Shown one piece after another: positions 33,501 to 42,200 of a stretch of 64,000 bases of DNA. Below the pieces are notes generated by a model. The model made no database searches. It saw only the letters and a program-made list of their open reading frames with translations, and was not told the DNA's origin. Where the stretch lies: positions 5,828,001-5,892,000 of the forward strand of contig NC_019673.1 of the NCBI RefSeq assembly GCF_000328705.1, given 5' to 3'. The position numbers and the translations under genes were made by a program. Each line of letters starts with the position of its first letter. Within the stretch, counting starts at the first letter, position 1. This DNA comes from Saccharothrix espanaensis DSM 44229. Lineage in GTDB: Bacteria > Actinomycetota > Actinomycetes > Mycobacteriales > Pseudonocardiaceae.

Positions 33501-34217
33501 ATGCGCGTGGGCGTCTACCAGCGGGAGGTCGGCGAGTACGAGAAGGCCGGCCACGCACTGCGGCGCGCCGCGCAGCGGCTGAAGTTCGGCGGCGGCACCA
33601 GTGCCGCGGAACTCGCCGCGCGGTGGCACCTGGCCATCACCGAACGGCTCATGGGCGACGTCAAGGGCGCCCGGACGCGCAACGCCGAGACGTTGGCCAG
33701 GTTCCAGGAAGTCCTGGGCCCCTTCCACCCCGAGACGCTGGCCTGCGCGCTCAGCCTCGCCGTGGCGGAACGGGCCGCGGGCGAGGCGGCGGGGGCCGTC
33801 GAGAGGTCGCGGCACGTCGTGGCGGGGTTGTGCGACGAGGTCGGGCTCTCCGCCGCCCACCCGTTCGTCGGGTTGGCGCGGCTGTGCCTCGGGCTGAGCC
33901 TGCGCGCCGCCGGCGACGTCGAGGACGGTGCCCGCGAAGTCGCGGCCGCGCACGGGATCCTCGTCGACCGGCTCACCGAGTCGCACCCGTGGACGCTGGC
34001 AGCCGCCGTGGCCGTGGCGCGGCTGACCGCCGCCGGCGGCGACACGTCGACGGCGGTGAAGCAGTTGACCCGGACCTTCAGGCGGTGCCGGACCTTCCTG
34101 GGTGCCGGGCACCGGACCACGCGGGTCGCCGAGCACAACCTGGCGCGAACCCGGGAGCCCGGTGCCGAACGCGACAACGGTTGGAGGGACAGCGATGTCG
34201 ACATCGCCCAGACGTGA
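30519..34217 (+). CDS. fxsT: FxSxx-COOH system TPR protein: MinD-like / TIR-like / NB-ARC / TPR
   Basis: Protein of 1232 residues. Residues 1-240 resemble a MinD/ParA-type P-loop domain, but the motif reads STSGSTGRT instead of the usual YKGGTGRT, so the signature Lys is gone and this domain is probably inactive. A TIR-like segment (VLVACHPADRAWADWVCELH, about 280-390) follows. The NB-ARC domain has FVGRDEELEAV, Walker A GGAPGVGKSEL (about 453-464), Walker B RWLLVYDNAD and RLPLALRLGG. TPR-like repeats fill about 860-1230. This architecture is that of FxsT, thought to sense or scaffold with the modified peptide. The ATG at 30519 has GGAG six bases upstream; a GTG one codon earlier is possible. 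Confidence 0.85.
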   Translation: MSSSRRATAVAFLSTSGSTGRTSAVANLAWVLSSVGHRVLVLDRGSEPPRVEEYLSRFHVHDVEPPDPATTARRYAMPGWTGHVDVHTPDGGADARASAGPVAPVVRSAAERYDYVLLDAPTGRDDGSLAAIADVAHVGVVCFVPRPRAIRDAAALAGAFRGLAVRPVDVVPLVTMFDHGYDPRARQSLDLIRAEFSGLAGDEPGRTRATIQLPHRPFEAFDPLLAVLVEDPDDTTGLREQYEKLAAAVTDGRVTRMGPVRRSTRSRYRRAFGLEAVAEPDRVLVACHPADRAWADWVCELHRSAGTRAVLLRGHEEWLDDGAPVEVLVIRSARWEGSPRQARLARLLAGRDVDVRWVRVDGDPDRAVAVDPDRAAADGPEVVVADLDGPDARARLLTGLDLVGGADADEPGGFPGGNPLTSLLPNRLAGFVGRDEELEAVRDRLLDGGGPVTVGGAPGVGKSELALEYAHRFKGLYHAVWWVPAHDRQAAMISLSRLAAATRSPGRAVEVAAAGRPAWPLTALGSPGGSPRWLLVYDNADSPGALEGLVPLEGPGHVLITTSAGAADVEPAELPPEDARCFLLDRVPGLGADAAERVSAALGRLPLALRLGGSWLAETVARERLAATRTTDAVAWSARTLLDALAGGGRPDLVGRLVSLVVDALSREAAGRTAVALAELCSFLSCQGIGLRLVRSAAVVSALVEICGEDAEPLRLDSWEVDRALWLCVRFGLFQVDWGEHNSVRVHRAVQQALIDRMPADERERRHARALRALAAFAPTEAEEAEESDDGRRNRAWHFRELQKHVFPSRAMDSDDDVVRRWLVSQLRFLYTDGGAEVGLLSMEPAHALLARWTARFGPDDALRARLATQLANVERKTGKAETALKLDESALNHQRETLGLTSTQTLISARGFGGDLRGEGYFSESLDEDQTTWSGFRQNFGDDHPHTRSAANNLAEALLLCGEPGRALALEQDNFARRMRLFGDKDPNTWWSLMRVGVYQREVGEYEKAGHALRRAAQRLKFGGGTSAAELAARWHLAITERLMGDVKGARTRNAETLARFQEVLGPFHPETLACALSLAVAERAAGEAAGAVERSRHVVAGLCDEVGLSAAHPFVGLARLCLGLSLRAAGDVEDGAREVAAAHGILVDRLTESHPWTLAAAVAVARLTAAGGDTSTAVKQLTRTFRRCRTFLGAGHRTTRVAEHNLARTREPGAERDNGWRDSDVDIAQT

Positions 34218-35217
34218 GCCCGGTGCCGGCCCCGGCCAGCCGCACCCGGAACAGCCGCACCCGGAGCAGCCGCACGAGGAGCTGGCGCCCCTGCTCGGCA
34301 ACGGGTTCCGCTCGGCGCGGGCGGCGTGCCGGGACGAGGTCGCGCGATGCCCGTCGCTGCCGTACGTCGGCTACATCAGCAAAGGGGTGTACCGGTTCTC
34401 CGCGGACCGGCTCGGCGCGGGGTTCGGCGACCGCGCCGGCCTGCACCGGATCGGGCGCCGGGTCGCGCAGTCCGCCGAGGAGATCGACCACGCGCTCCAG
34501 GAACCCGACACCGGCCCGCTGATCCGCACGGTCGTCCACACCGACAGCGGGGCGGTCCTCTGCAACCACGTGATACCGCAGGAGTACGTGGTCGCGGTCG
34601 CCACCGGCGGTCCGCAGCCGGTGGACGGCCCGCTGACCGACGTCGAGGCCGTGAACGACGCGGACATCACGTTGTCGGGGCTCACCACCAGGCTGCGCGA
34701 GCTGGTCAGCCTGCCGTCGCTCAACCACGGCGGGTGGCAGACCGCGCACACCACGCGTCCCCTGTCGTCCGTGGGCGGCGTCGACCGGCCCCGGACCGAG
34801 AGCTGGGCCGAGGTGCCGGAGCGGCTGCGCGCCGGGCTGACCGCGGCCGTGCGACCGCAAGACCTCCACTACCTCGCGTACCACGTCGACGGCGAGCCGG
34901 CGCTGGAGTCCGACGTCCTCGGGCACGCGTCGTTGGAACGCTTCTACACCAAGGTCGACGTCGATGAGCGACGGATCTTCTACCGCGAGTTCGGCTGGCA
35001 GCTGGACTCCGTCGTCCGCAAGTTCAACCGGATGCTCACCGGCGCGCTGTCGGGCGGCCTGGTGACCCGGCTCGTGCTCGACGTCGAACGCGGCGCCATC
35101 TACTACTACCAGCTCGACATCGGGGTGTACCTGGTCGGCGTCACGCTCGACCAGAGCCGGGTGCGCGACGCCGACGAGCGCGTGGCCCGGCTGGCGCACC
35201 GCGCCGGGTCCGGCTGA
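34195..35217 (+). CDS. Unknown protein coupled to fxsT
   Basis: Protein of 340 residues that I do not recognise. Its ATG lies inside the end of fxsT (23-nt overlap) and follows GGAGGG, so the two are translated together. The N-terminus is disordered with tandem PHPEQ repeats (residues 16-25). The rest looks globular, with alternating strands (IRTVVHTDSGAVLCNHVIP, VTRLVLDVERGAIYYYQLD, GVYLVGVTLDQS) that could form two roadblock- or longin-like halves; that is speculation. No signal peptide, membrane segment or P-loop. Its stop lies four bases from the stop of the convergent ATPase gene. Confidence 0.75.
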   Translation: MSTSPRREPGAGPGQPHPEQPHPEQPHEELAPLLGNGFRSARAACRDEVARCPSLPYVGYISKGVYRFSADRLGAGFGDRAGLHRIGRRVAQSAEEIDHALQEPDTGPLIRTVVHTDSGAVLCNHVIPQEYVVAVATGGPQPVDGPLTDVEAVNDADITLSGLTTRLRELVSLPSLNHGGWQTAHTTRPLSSVGGVDRPRTESWAEVPERLRAGLTAAVRPQDLHYLAYHVDGEPALESDVLGHASLERFYTKVDVDERRIFYREFGWQLDSVVRKFNRMLTGALSGGLVTRLVLDVERGAIYYYQLDIGVYLVGVTLDQSRVRDADERVARLAHRAGSG

Positions 35218-35221
35218 CCCG

Positions 35222-37525
35222 TCAGCTCCGACCCGACGAGGCCACCCGCACCGCGGTGTGGCGGACCTGCGCGCTGATGCCCTCCAGGTGCTCGCGCACC
35301 CTGGCCCTGCGGGCGGGCCGGGACAGGTCGGCCACCGCGCCACCCGGTGCCGTCCACGGCGTGAGGTGCACGAGCGGTTCGAGCTTGTGCAGCGGCAGGT
35401 ACTCCACCACCGCGTCGTAGGTCCGGCAGATCTCGTGCAGGGTGTCCAGCGCGCGCTGCGGCAGTTCGCCCGTCGAGCGCCGGACGTCGTCCGACTCGTG
35501 CCACTTCAGCACGGCTCGCTGGAACGCGACCAGAGCCTGCCCGAGCACGGCGACGATGCCCATCGCCTCCAGGTAGCCGGACGAGGTCTGCCGGCGCTGC
35601 ACGGCCTGGAGCACGGCGGCCGAGTCGTCGTCCACCGCGAACGCCTGGCGCATCATCAGTTCGGTCTGCGTGATCTCGTCCAGCGCGGCCAGCCCGTCCT
35701 CGAACAGCCGCGCGACCGCGACCGGCAACGGGGCCGTCGGGGCGTGCTCGGCCGGTGCCGACCCGCCGGCCAGGCCGACCAGCTGGTGCTGGATCTCGAC
35801 GAGCCGGCGGTCCGACGAGGTCCGCAGCCCGTCGATGTGCTCGGCCAACTGCTCCACGAACCCGTAGAGGCTCGACTGCTGCCGGTTGATCTGGTCCATC
35901 CGCTGGCGCAGGACGCCCGCTTCGTCGCCGCCGGGTGTCCGGGGCAGCTTGCCCGCGGCGGCCCGCACGGCGGTCGGCAGGTCCTCGGCGAAGCCGCGGC
36001 TGTGGTGCACCAGTGGTTCGCGGCCCAGCAGGGCCCGCAGGTCGTGCGCCGGACCGGCGGCCACGACGCCGTTGACGACGAGGACGACCTCGGCGCCGGG
36101 GGCGGCCCCGGTCACCGCGGTGATCCGGCGCACGGCCGCGTTCGCGTCGGCCTCGGACAGGACCGAGTCGGTGACGATCACCGCGCACCCGCCGGCGCGG
36201 TCCTGGAAGGTGAGCCAGAAGTCCACCCGGGCGTCGTCGCCCGGGGACAGGTAGTGGTCGGGCTGGTAGGTCCAGCCGTGGCGCTCCAGGAGCCGGTGGA
36301 TCACCATGACGATCTCGGTGGTGCTCAACGGGCCGAGCTGTTCCCTGGTGACCTCCCGGACCATCTCGTCGGTCACGCGTCGACCGGGGCTCTCGTGCGC
36401 CGACTGGAACAGGGCGCGGCACATGCGGATCACCTTGCGCGCGTTCCCGCCGGTCACCATCGTCACGAACTCGACGGTCTCCACCGAGAACGGTTCCAGC
36501 CGGCGACTGCCGAACTCGGCCGCCTGCGCCGACTCGACCAGGTCGCGCACCTGCGGGGCGCTCAACCCCGCCAAGCGCACCGGGGTGGTGATCCGGTCGG
36601 CCACCGCCGGGTCGACCGAGAAGAGGAAGTCGGGCTGCCCGCACAGCACCAGGCAGGCTCCCGCGCTGGAGAAGACCTCCAGCAACTTCTGGAACGCCAG
36701 CCCCAGCGCGTGGTCCTGCGCGGACGGGAAGATCTTGTCGAACTCGTCGATGACGAGGACGAAGCGCCGCTGCCGGTCACCGAACAGCAGCGCGACGACG
36801 CCCAGCGCCTCCAGCACGTCCAGCTCGTCGGAGATCGGCTCGCGGATCCCCCGGTCCACCAGGACGGGTGCCGGGTCCTCGCCGTTGAGCCAGCTCCACA
36901 CCGCCGCCTCGAAGCCCGGCCGCAGCAGCAGCGCCAGCGCCAGGCCGAAGTCCTCGTTCTCGGTGACGCCGCTGAGCTCGCGGTGCACCCGCCGCAGGAG
37001 CTCGCTCTCCATCAGCCGCAGCTGCCGGACCACCTCGTGCGGCGCGATCTCGCGGCGGCGAAGCAGTTCCACGGCGTGGCCGGCGAGACCGTTGTCCTGG
37101 AGCTGTTCGGCGACGATGTCGGCGTAGAAGTCGCTGACCCGGGCCCGCACCGCCGCCACCCCGAGGTGGCCCAGGACCCGCCCGTAGATGCGCGTCACGG
37201 TCTCCGCGGTGGCTTCCAGGTAGAGCGACCTGGTGCGGTCCTCCAGCCGGGACGCCGCGAGCCGGACGAGGTGGCGGGCCAGGTGCGACTTCCCGGCCCC
37301 GTGCTCGCCGAGGATGAGCAGCACGGCACCGTCGGCCACGCCGCCCGCCCCGGGCGGTGGGGCGTCGAGGTACGAGGTCAGCTCGGCGACCGCGCGGCGG
37401 CTCCCGTCGGTCTGCACGGTGACCTCGGCGGCACCCAGGTCGTGGTCGAAGGTCGCTATCCGCGCGACCGCCATGGCCGAGAACGGGTTGCGCAGAGGCG
37501 TCGCTTCGTCGCGTCCACCGCTCAT
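35222..37525 (-). CDS. P-loop ATPase, AAA-like, of unknown function
   Basis: Protein of 767 residues. The P-loop domain has Walker A GEHGAGKSHL (73-82) and Walker B RRFVLVIDEFDKIF (about 253-266), followed by a sensor-like VLCGQPDFLFS and a winged-helix-like region, an ORC/AAA style. The C-terminal 350 residues include a restriction-like or sensor-like segment (VDFWLTFQDRAGGCAVIVTD), coiled coils (EQLAEHIDGLRTSSDRRLVE) and a helical tail. No membrane segment. The ATG at 37525 overlaps the stop of the upstream ATPase gene (ATGA), so the two NTPases are co-expressed. Role inferred from context: regulator or motor of a conflict-type system. Confidence 0.8.
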   Translation of the reverse strand: MSGGRDEATPLRNPFSAMAVARIATFDHDLGAAEVTVQTDGSRRAVAELTSYLDAPPPGAGGVADGAVLLILGEHGAGKSHLARHLVRLAASRLEDRTRSLYLEATAETVTRIYGRVLGHLGVAAVRARVSDFYADIVAEQLQDNGLAGHAVELLRRREIAPHEVVRQLRLMESELLRRVHRELSGVTENEDFGLALALLLRPGFEAAVWSWLNGEDPAPVLVDRGIREPISDELDVLEALGVVALLFGDRQRRFVLVIDEFDKIFPSAQDHALGLAFQKLLEVFSSAGACLVLCGQPDFLFSVDPAVADRITTPVRLAGLSAPQVRDLVESAQAAEFGSRRLEPFSVETVEFVTMVTGGNARKVIRMCRALFQSAHESPGRRVTDEMVREVTREQLGPLSTTEIVMVIHRLLERHGWTYQPDHYLSPGDDARVDFWLTFQDRAGGCAVIVTDSVLSEADANAAVRRITAVTGAAPGAEVVLVVNGVVAAGPAHDLRALLGREPLVHHSRGFAEDLPTAVRAAAGKLPRTPGGDEAGVLRQRMDQINRQQSSLYGFVEQLAEHIDGLRTSSDRRLVEIQHQLVGLAGGSAPAEHAPTAPLPVAVARLFEDGLAALDEITQTELMMRQAFAVDDDSAAVLQAVQRRQTSSGYLEAMGIVAVLGQALVAFQRAVLKWHESDDVRRSTGELPQRALDTLHEICRTYDAVVEYLPLHKLEPLVHLTPWTAPGGAVADLSRPARRARVREHLEGISAQVRHTAVRVASSGRS

Positions 37526-38457
37526 GAGGTACCCCATCCGTCCTTCGGAACGCGCTCGGCTTCCTCGATGATGTGCTCGATGGTCACCCTGGCGTCGTTG
37601 TCGTAGTCCTCCGCGTGTTCCATCAGGTACTCGAACGTGCTGTGCAGCGTCCGCTGCAATTGCGCCACGGTCTGCACCTTCTCGCCGACCGCGGCGACGG
37701 TCTCGTCGCTCATCCGCGGGAACCGGCCACGATCCCGGTTCTCCCCGGTCCGCTGGTCGACGAACCGCTTCACGTCCCCCTCCACGAGGCGACCGACGGT
37801 GAGGACGACCGGTTTGGTCCACCGCTCCACCGCCCGCTCGATCTGCTCGACGTGCTCGTCGCGCAGCACGTCCGACTCCAGCATGAACAGGACTCGCGGC
37901 GGGGCGAAGTCGGCGTAGCGGACGACTTCCTGCAACAGTTCGACGGGCGTCGGCAGGAGCAGGATGAGCGCGTGGTCCCGGTGCATGTAGTCGCCGAGGT
38001 TCACGTAGACCCGTTCGGGTTCCTTGCGGTTGCGCTCGAACTCGTCCACGAACTCGTCGCGGATCAACCGGTCCTTGCGCATGAGGTCGAACAGCCGGTC
38101 GCACATGCCGACCATCCGCATGTCGAGCGACAACTGCTCGAACCGCTTGAGCGGCTTGGTGGCGTCGACCACCGTCGCGACGATCTTCCGCTCACCGAAC
38201 CTGGTTCGCGCCCAGGCGGCGCAGCGGTTCACCAAGGCCGACTTGCCACAGCCGGTGTCGCCGTTGACGAGGACCGTGCGGCCGTAGTCGACCACGGACG
38301 ACAGGTCGCCCAGTTGCTTCTGGAAGTTCAGGTACTGCCCCTCGCTGTCGCCGACCGCAACGTAGAGCCCATCATGGGGGTGGCTGAAGGGCTCCAGCGG
38401 CTGCACCGCCGACACGAACGGGTGCACCGCGAAGGGGTTGATCGGGTCGAGCGTCAT
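37522..38457 (-). CDS. P-loop NTPase, partner of the adjacent ATPase
   Basis: Protein of 311 residues with Walker A VNGDTGCGKSALVN (64-77). The expected acidic Walker B is not obvious; the likely strand reads HALILLLPTPVELLQ without an Asp/Glu pair, so hydrolysis may be weak or absent. The N-terminus (PINPFAVHPF) matches the PFSAMAV-type entry of the partner ATPase (NPFS), suggesting a shared docking or clamp element. The start at 38457 has GGGG five bases upstream. Function unknown; always considered with the neighbouring NTPase genes. Confidence 0.75.
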   Translation of the reverse strand: MTLDPINPFAVHPFVSAVQPLEPFSHPHDGLYVAVGDSEGQYLNFQKQLGDLSSVVDYGRTVLVNGDTGCGKSALVNRCAAWARTRFGERKIVATVVDATKPLKRFEQLSLDMRMVGMCDRLFDLMRKDRLIRDEFVDEFERNRKEPERVYVNLGDYMHRDHALILLLPTPVELLQEVVRYADFAPPRVLFMLESDVLRDEHVEQIERAVERWTKPVVLTVGRLVEGDVKRFVDQRTGENRDRGRFPRMSDETVAAVGEKVQTVAQLQRTLHSTFEYLMEHAEDYDNDARVTIEHIIEEAERVPKDGWGTS

Positions 38458-38723
38458 CGGCACCCCCGCCGGGGCCGGGTCGGCGCACCGCCGGGCGCGC
38501 GCGACGAGGACCCGGCCGCGGCCGCCCGCCGTCCTCGCATCCGGTCCCCCTGGTGTGTCGGACGTCCGAACGTTACCGACAATAGAATCGCCAGTCAGCA
38601 GAACAGAGTTACCCGATAACACCCGAACGGCGCGCCCTGCCACCGGACGGGCGGAGTCCACCGGTCACCGAAGGTATCGCCGAGGGGCCCGGAGCAGAGT
38701 ATTTCCCGATCGGTTGGAATAGA
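38458..38723. promoter_or_regulatory. Upstream region of the two-ATPase operon
   Basis: AT-richer than its surroundings around 38570-38630, which is consistent with the promoter of the leftward ATPase pair. No canonical boxes or strong dyads could be assigned with confidence. Confidence 0.35.
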
Positions 38724-39044
38724 TCACGCACGGCCTGCCGCCGCCGATGTGCGGATACGCACGTGCACCCGGCAAGGGGTCAATGCCGGGGCCGGGACGT
38801 CCACCTCCTCGTCGGGTCCGGCGGTTTCCGGAACTTCCGGCGGGCGGAAGCGGTCGCAGGCCGATTTCGTCACCGCGCACCGCAGGTTGGGCACGACGAT
38901 GGCAGGTGCGATCACCGATCGCTCCAGCGCGTGCAGCAGCGGGTACCTGGCGGCCGGCGGGCGCACCCCGAGCGCGGCCACCGACAGCGGGTCGATCCGG
39001 ATGACGGCGACCGCCGGTTTCTTCGCACCCCCGGCCGAGTCCAT
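38724..39044 (-). CDS. Small hypothetical protein (about 106 aa)
   Basis: A leftward frame with strong G/C third-position bias from the ATG at 39044 onward, which supports coding. It reads KKPAVAVIRIDPLSVAALGV, then ALERSVIAPAIVVPNLRCAV and a Pro/Glu-rich tail. Alternative ATGs at 39077 and 39083 would lengthen it; none has a good ribosome binding site. It lies between the NACHT-KAP gene and the ATPase pair, on the same strand. No family is recognised. Confidence 0.45.
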   Translation of the reverse strand: MDSAGGAKKPAVAVIRIDPLSVAALGVRPPAARYPLLHALERSVIAPAIVVPNLRCAVTKSACDRFRPPEVPETAGPDEEVDVPAPALTPCRVHVRIRTSAAAGRA

Positions 39045-39228
39045 TGATCGCGCGGCGATCCCGGCAGAGACCTGCATGTGCATTCCGCAGTACAGCGGAC
39101 AACCGCCGAATACATTCGCCCTGCTGTTCGAAGCGGCAACACCATGGATACCGCCGAAATAGTCCGCAGGCCCCGCCGGAAACATGATCGACGCACCCGG
39201 CGCGGCTCCCGCGAAAGCCGCCGCGCGG

Positions 39229-42200
39229 TCAGCCGGGTCGCCCGGCGACGTTCCCCGCCACCGGTGGACCGGCCGGGCGCAGGCCGTTCGCGCGCGCGAC
39301 CGCCCGTAGTTCGAAGCGCTTCCAGTCCTCCACGTACGCGACCGCCGAGACGGGGTCCCCGGCGAGTTGGGCGCGGGCCAGGGCGAGTGACTCGACCTCG
39401 GTCGCCTCGGTGTCCTCCAGCACGGCGACCACCTTGTCGATGCGGTCGCAGAAGACGTGCAGCACGGTCGCCGCGTAGACCAGGTAGGCGCGCAACTGCT
39501 CGTAGACCATGAGGAGTTCGTCGGCCGTGCCCTCCGGGGTTTCCAACGCCCGGTAGTTCCGCAGCGCCGTGGTCGTCATGTCCAGCCGGCGGGCCTCCAC
39601 GAGGTGGCGGCGCAGGCGCACCGCGAAACCGTCGAAGCGGTCGGCCAGCCGGCTCGACAGCCCGTCCACCACCGTTTCCAGGTCCGAGCGCACCAACGCC
39701 CGGGTCAGCCCGGCGAGGTCGCGGCGGCCGGTCGACGCGTAGTGCACGTACAACTCCCGGACGACGCGGTTCAGGTCGCGGGGCAGGCCACCGGACAGGA
39801 CGTGGCACAGCCACACGAACGGCTCCGGGAGCCTGGCCACGCGGCGCACCAGCAGCCGGCGGGTGTCCTCGACGGCGAACCGGCGCACGCCCACCACGAC
39901 GTCGAAGGCCGAGTCGAACGCGGTGCGGACCGTGGACGAGCGGCGCGAGTACGAGGCCAGGGCGTCGTCGGACACCGTGACCAGGAAGAAGCAGTTCTCG
40001 ACCCCGAACACCGCTTTGATGTCGTTGAGGAAGCGCTCCGCCTCCTCGGTGGAGCCGATCTTGTCCAGTTCGTCGACGCACACCACGATCGACGCGCCGG
40101 GCTGCCGGGCCAGCCGGGTGAGGAAGTCCCGGAACTCCCCCACCAGCTCGGGGAAGGTCTTGACCTGGCCGGCTCGGGCCCGCGCGTGCGACCCGCCGAA
40201 CTCGGCCACGGCGGGCGGTTTCGCGGTGATCGTGCGGGTGAGCGTGGTCGTCTCGAGGTACTGGAGGCCGTCGAGCCTGCGCCGGGCCTCGCGCGCCAAC
40301 TCGTCCTCGGAGCGGCCGGACCGCACCGACCTGCTCCTCAGCACGGCGATCGGCACCAGCGCCACCACGGCACCCGCGCCGATCACCAGTGCGCGCCAGT
40401 TGGCCGGCACCCACGCGGCGGCGTCCGCGACGCGCTCCACCTGCCAGGCGCCCAACGCGACCAGAGCACCCGCGAAGGACACGAGCAGCCACGGCCAGTT
40501 CCGGCTCCGGACCGGCGGCGGCGGTCCGGCACCGCGCAGCACCTCCTCGCACAGCGCCCGGTAGAGGTGCACCAGGAACTCGCGCGGCGCGTAGTTGGTG
40601 GGTGCGGGTTCCAGGATCCTGAGGGCGTTCGGGCCGCCCTCCGCGCCGAACTTGCCGAACATGGCCAGCACCGTGCTCTTGCCGACCCCGCGCGGACCGC
40701 TGATCCCGATGGACCCGCCGGACATCGCCTTCATCAGGTCGGCCAGGTGGCGGCTGGTCCCGGTCGCCACGAACTGCGTCGCGTCGGTCACCTGCCCCAG
40801 CCGGCGCACGTCCCCCTCCGGCAGCTCCACGGCGTAGGACCGCTTCGCCACGGCCGCCAGTCGCAACCCCACCAGCGGGCGCACCCCGCGCTCCACCAGC
40901 GCCTCGATCCACTCGCGGTGCGCGTTGACCGCCGCGAGCCGCGCGGCACGGGCACGGGCGACGACGTCGGGAGGCCACCGCTTCGGGTCGTCCGACGACA
41001 GCCCGGTCGTCCGCTCGCGGAACGTCCTGGTCACCCGGTGCAGGACGGCGAGCGCGACGCCCAGCGTGAGGGCGGTGGCGACGCCCTCCCGCGGCAGCTC
41101 CAACGGCTCGCCCACGATCTCGGTGACGAGCCACGTGAACGCCCCGCCGAAGACGCCCGCGAGGGTCAGCAGCGCGACTGCCCGGACAGCGCCGCGCACC
41201 ACCTGGGTCAGCAGGACCATCAGCCCCACGGCCGCCACTCCCAGCACAACGCCCGCACCGGGCAGCACGGCGAGGCCGAAGCCCTGGAACAGCCCGAGGG
41301 TGCTCATTCCGATCGCCGCCAGCCAGCCGACCGGAGCCGCGATCCACACCACCATGTCCAAGACCACCGCCTGGTGCAGCGGAAGCGGCAGCAGGACGCG
41401 GGCGTACTCGTCCTTGGCCTGCACGTAACGGCTGCGCGCCGTCGACGTGGACGCCAGGATCACCCCGGTGCCGGCGCGGACATCCTCGGCGATCCGGTCC
41501 ACGAAACCGCGGTAGGTCGACGCGTCGACCAGGCCGCGGACGTCGACGCGGCGGCACGCCTCCTCCGCCAGCCCGGTGCTCAGCTCGACCACCCGGAGCG
41601 CCGGCGAGTCGTCGGTGTGCGGACCGGGTTGCTCGAACCGCTTGTCCGCCAGGGCACGGCGGATCGCCTCGGTGCGGGGGTGGTAGACGCCGCCTTCGTG
41701 ACGCACCAGCCCCGGCGTCCTCGCCAGCGTGCTGACCGCTTCGTGAACGTGCCGGTTGTCCCACGGCAACCAGGCCACCAGGTAGCGGAAGGAGGCTGAT
41801 CCGGACGCTGCGAGCAGCACGCCGGCCATCATGAGGAAAGTGGCCAGCGGCTCGTCCATCGTCTCGGCCTCCAAGACGACGGTCAACCCCAACATCCACA
41901 GCAAAGCCCACAGCGCGGTGACCACGGTGTCGCGTTCCAGCACTTCGTCCGGGGCGTCCATCAGGCTCTCGTCGGCCTCCGCGGTGACGGCCCACGCCCA
42001 GAGCCACACCAGGCCGACGCCCGCCCACTTCGCCCAGCCGGCCCACACCTGGTCCGGGCCCACGAGAGCGCCCGCCGCCGCGAGGAACACGCCGATGACG
42101 GCTAACCCGGTCAACCGCGAACCGAGCAGGGCCATGTCGACCGCACGCGGCGGCCTCGGCCGGGAGGCCCGCATCAGCACCATGCCGGCCATCAGGGCGA

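Noticed and set aside
34240..34275. Tandem DNA repeat encoding PHPEQ as a possible CRISPR-like array
   Set aside because: Only two to three 15-bp units inside a coding frame, with no spacers; it is a short protein repeat.
32238..34301. Long leftward open frame antisense to fxsT
   Set aside because: Composition is Arg/Gln/Gly-rich with no motifs, while the rightward strand encodes recognisable NB-ARC and TPR regions.
35258..37606. Long rightward open frame antisense to the AAA-like ATPase
   Set aside because: It lacks any motif and mirrors the codon structure of the real leftward ATPase gene.
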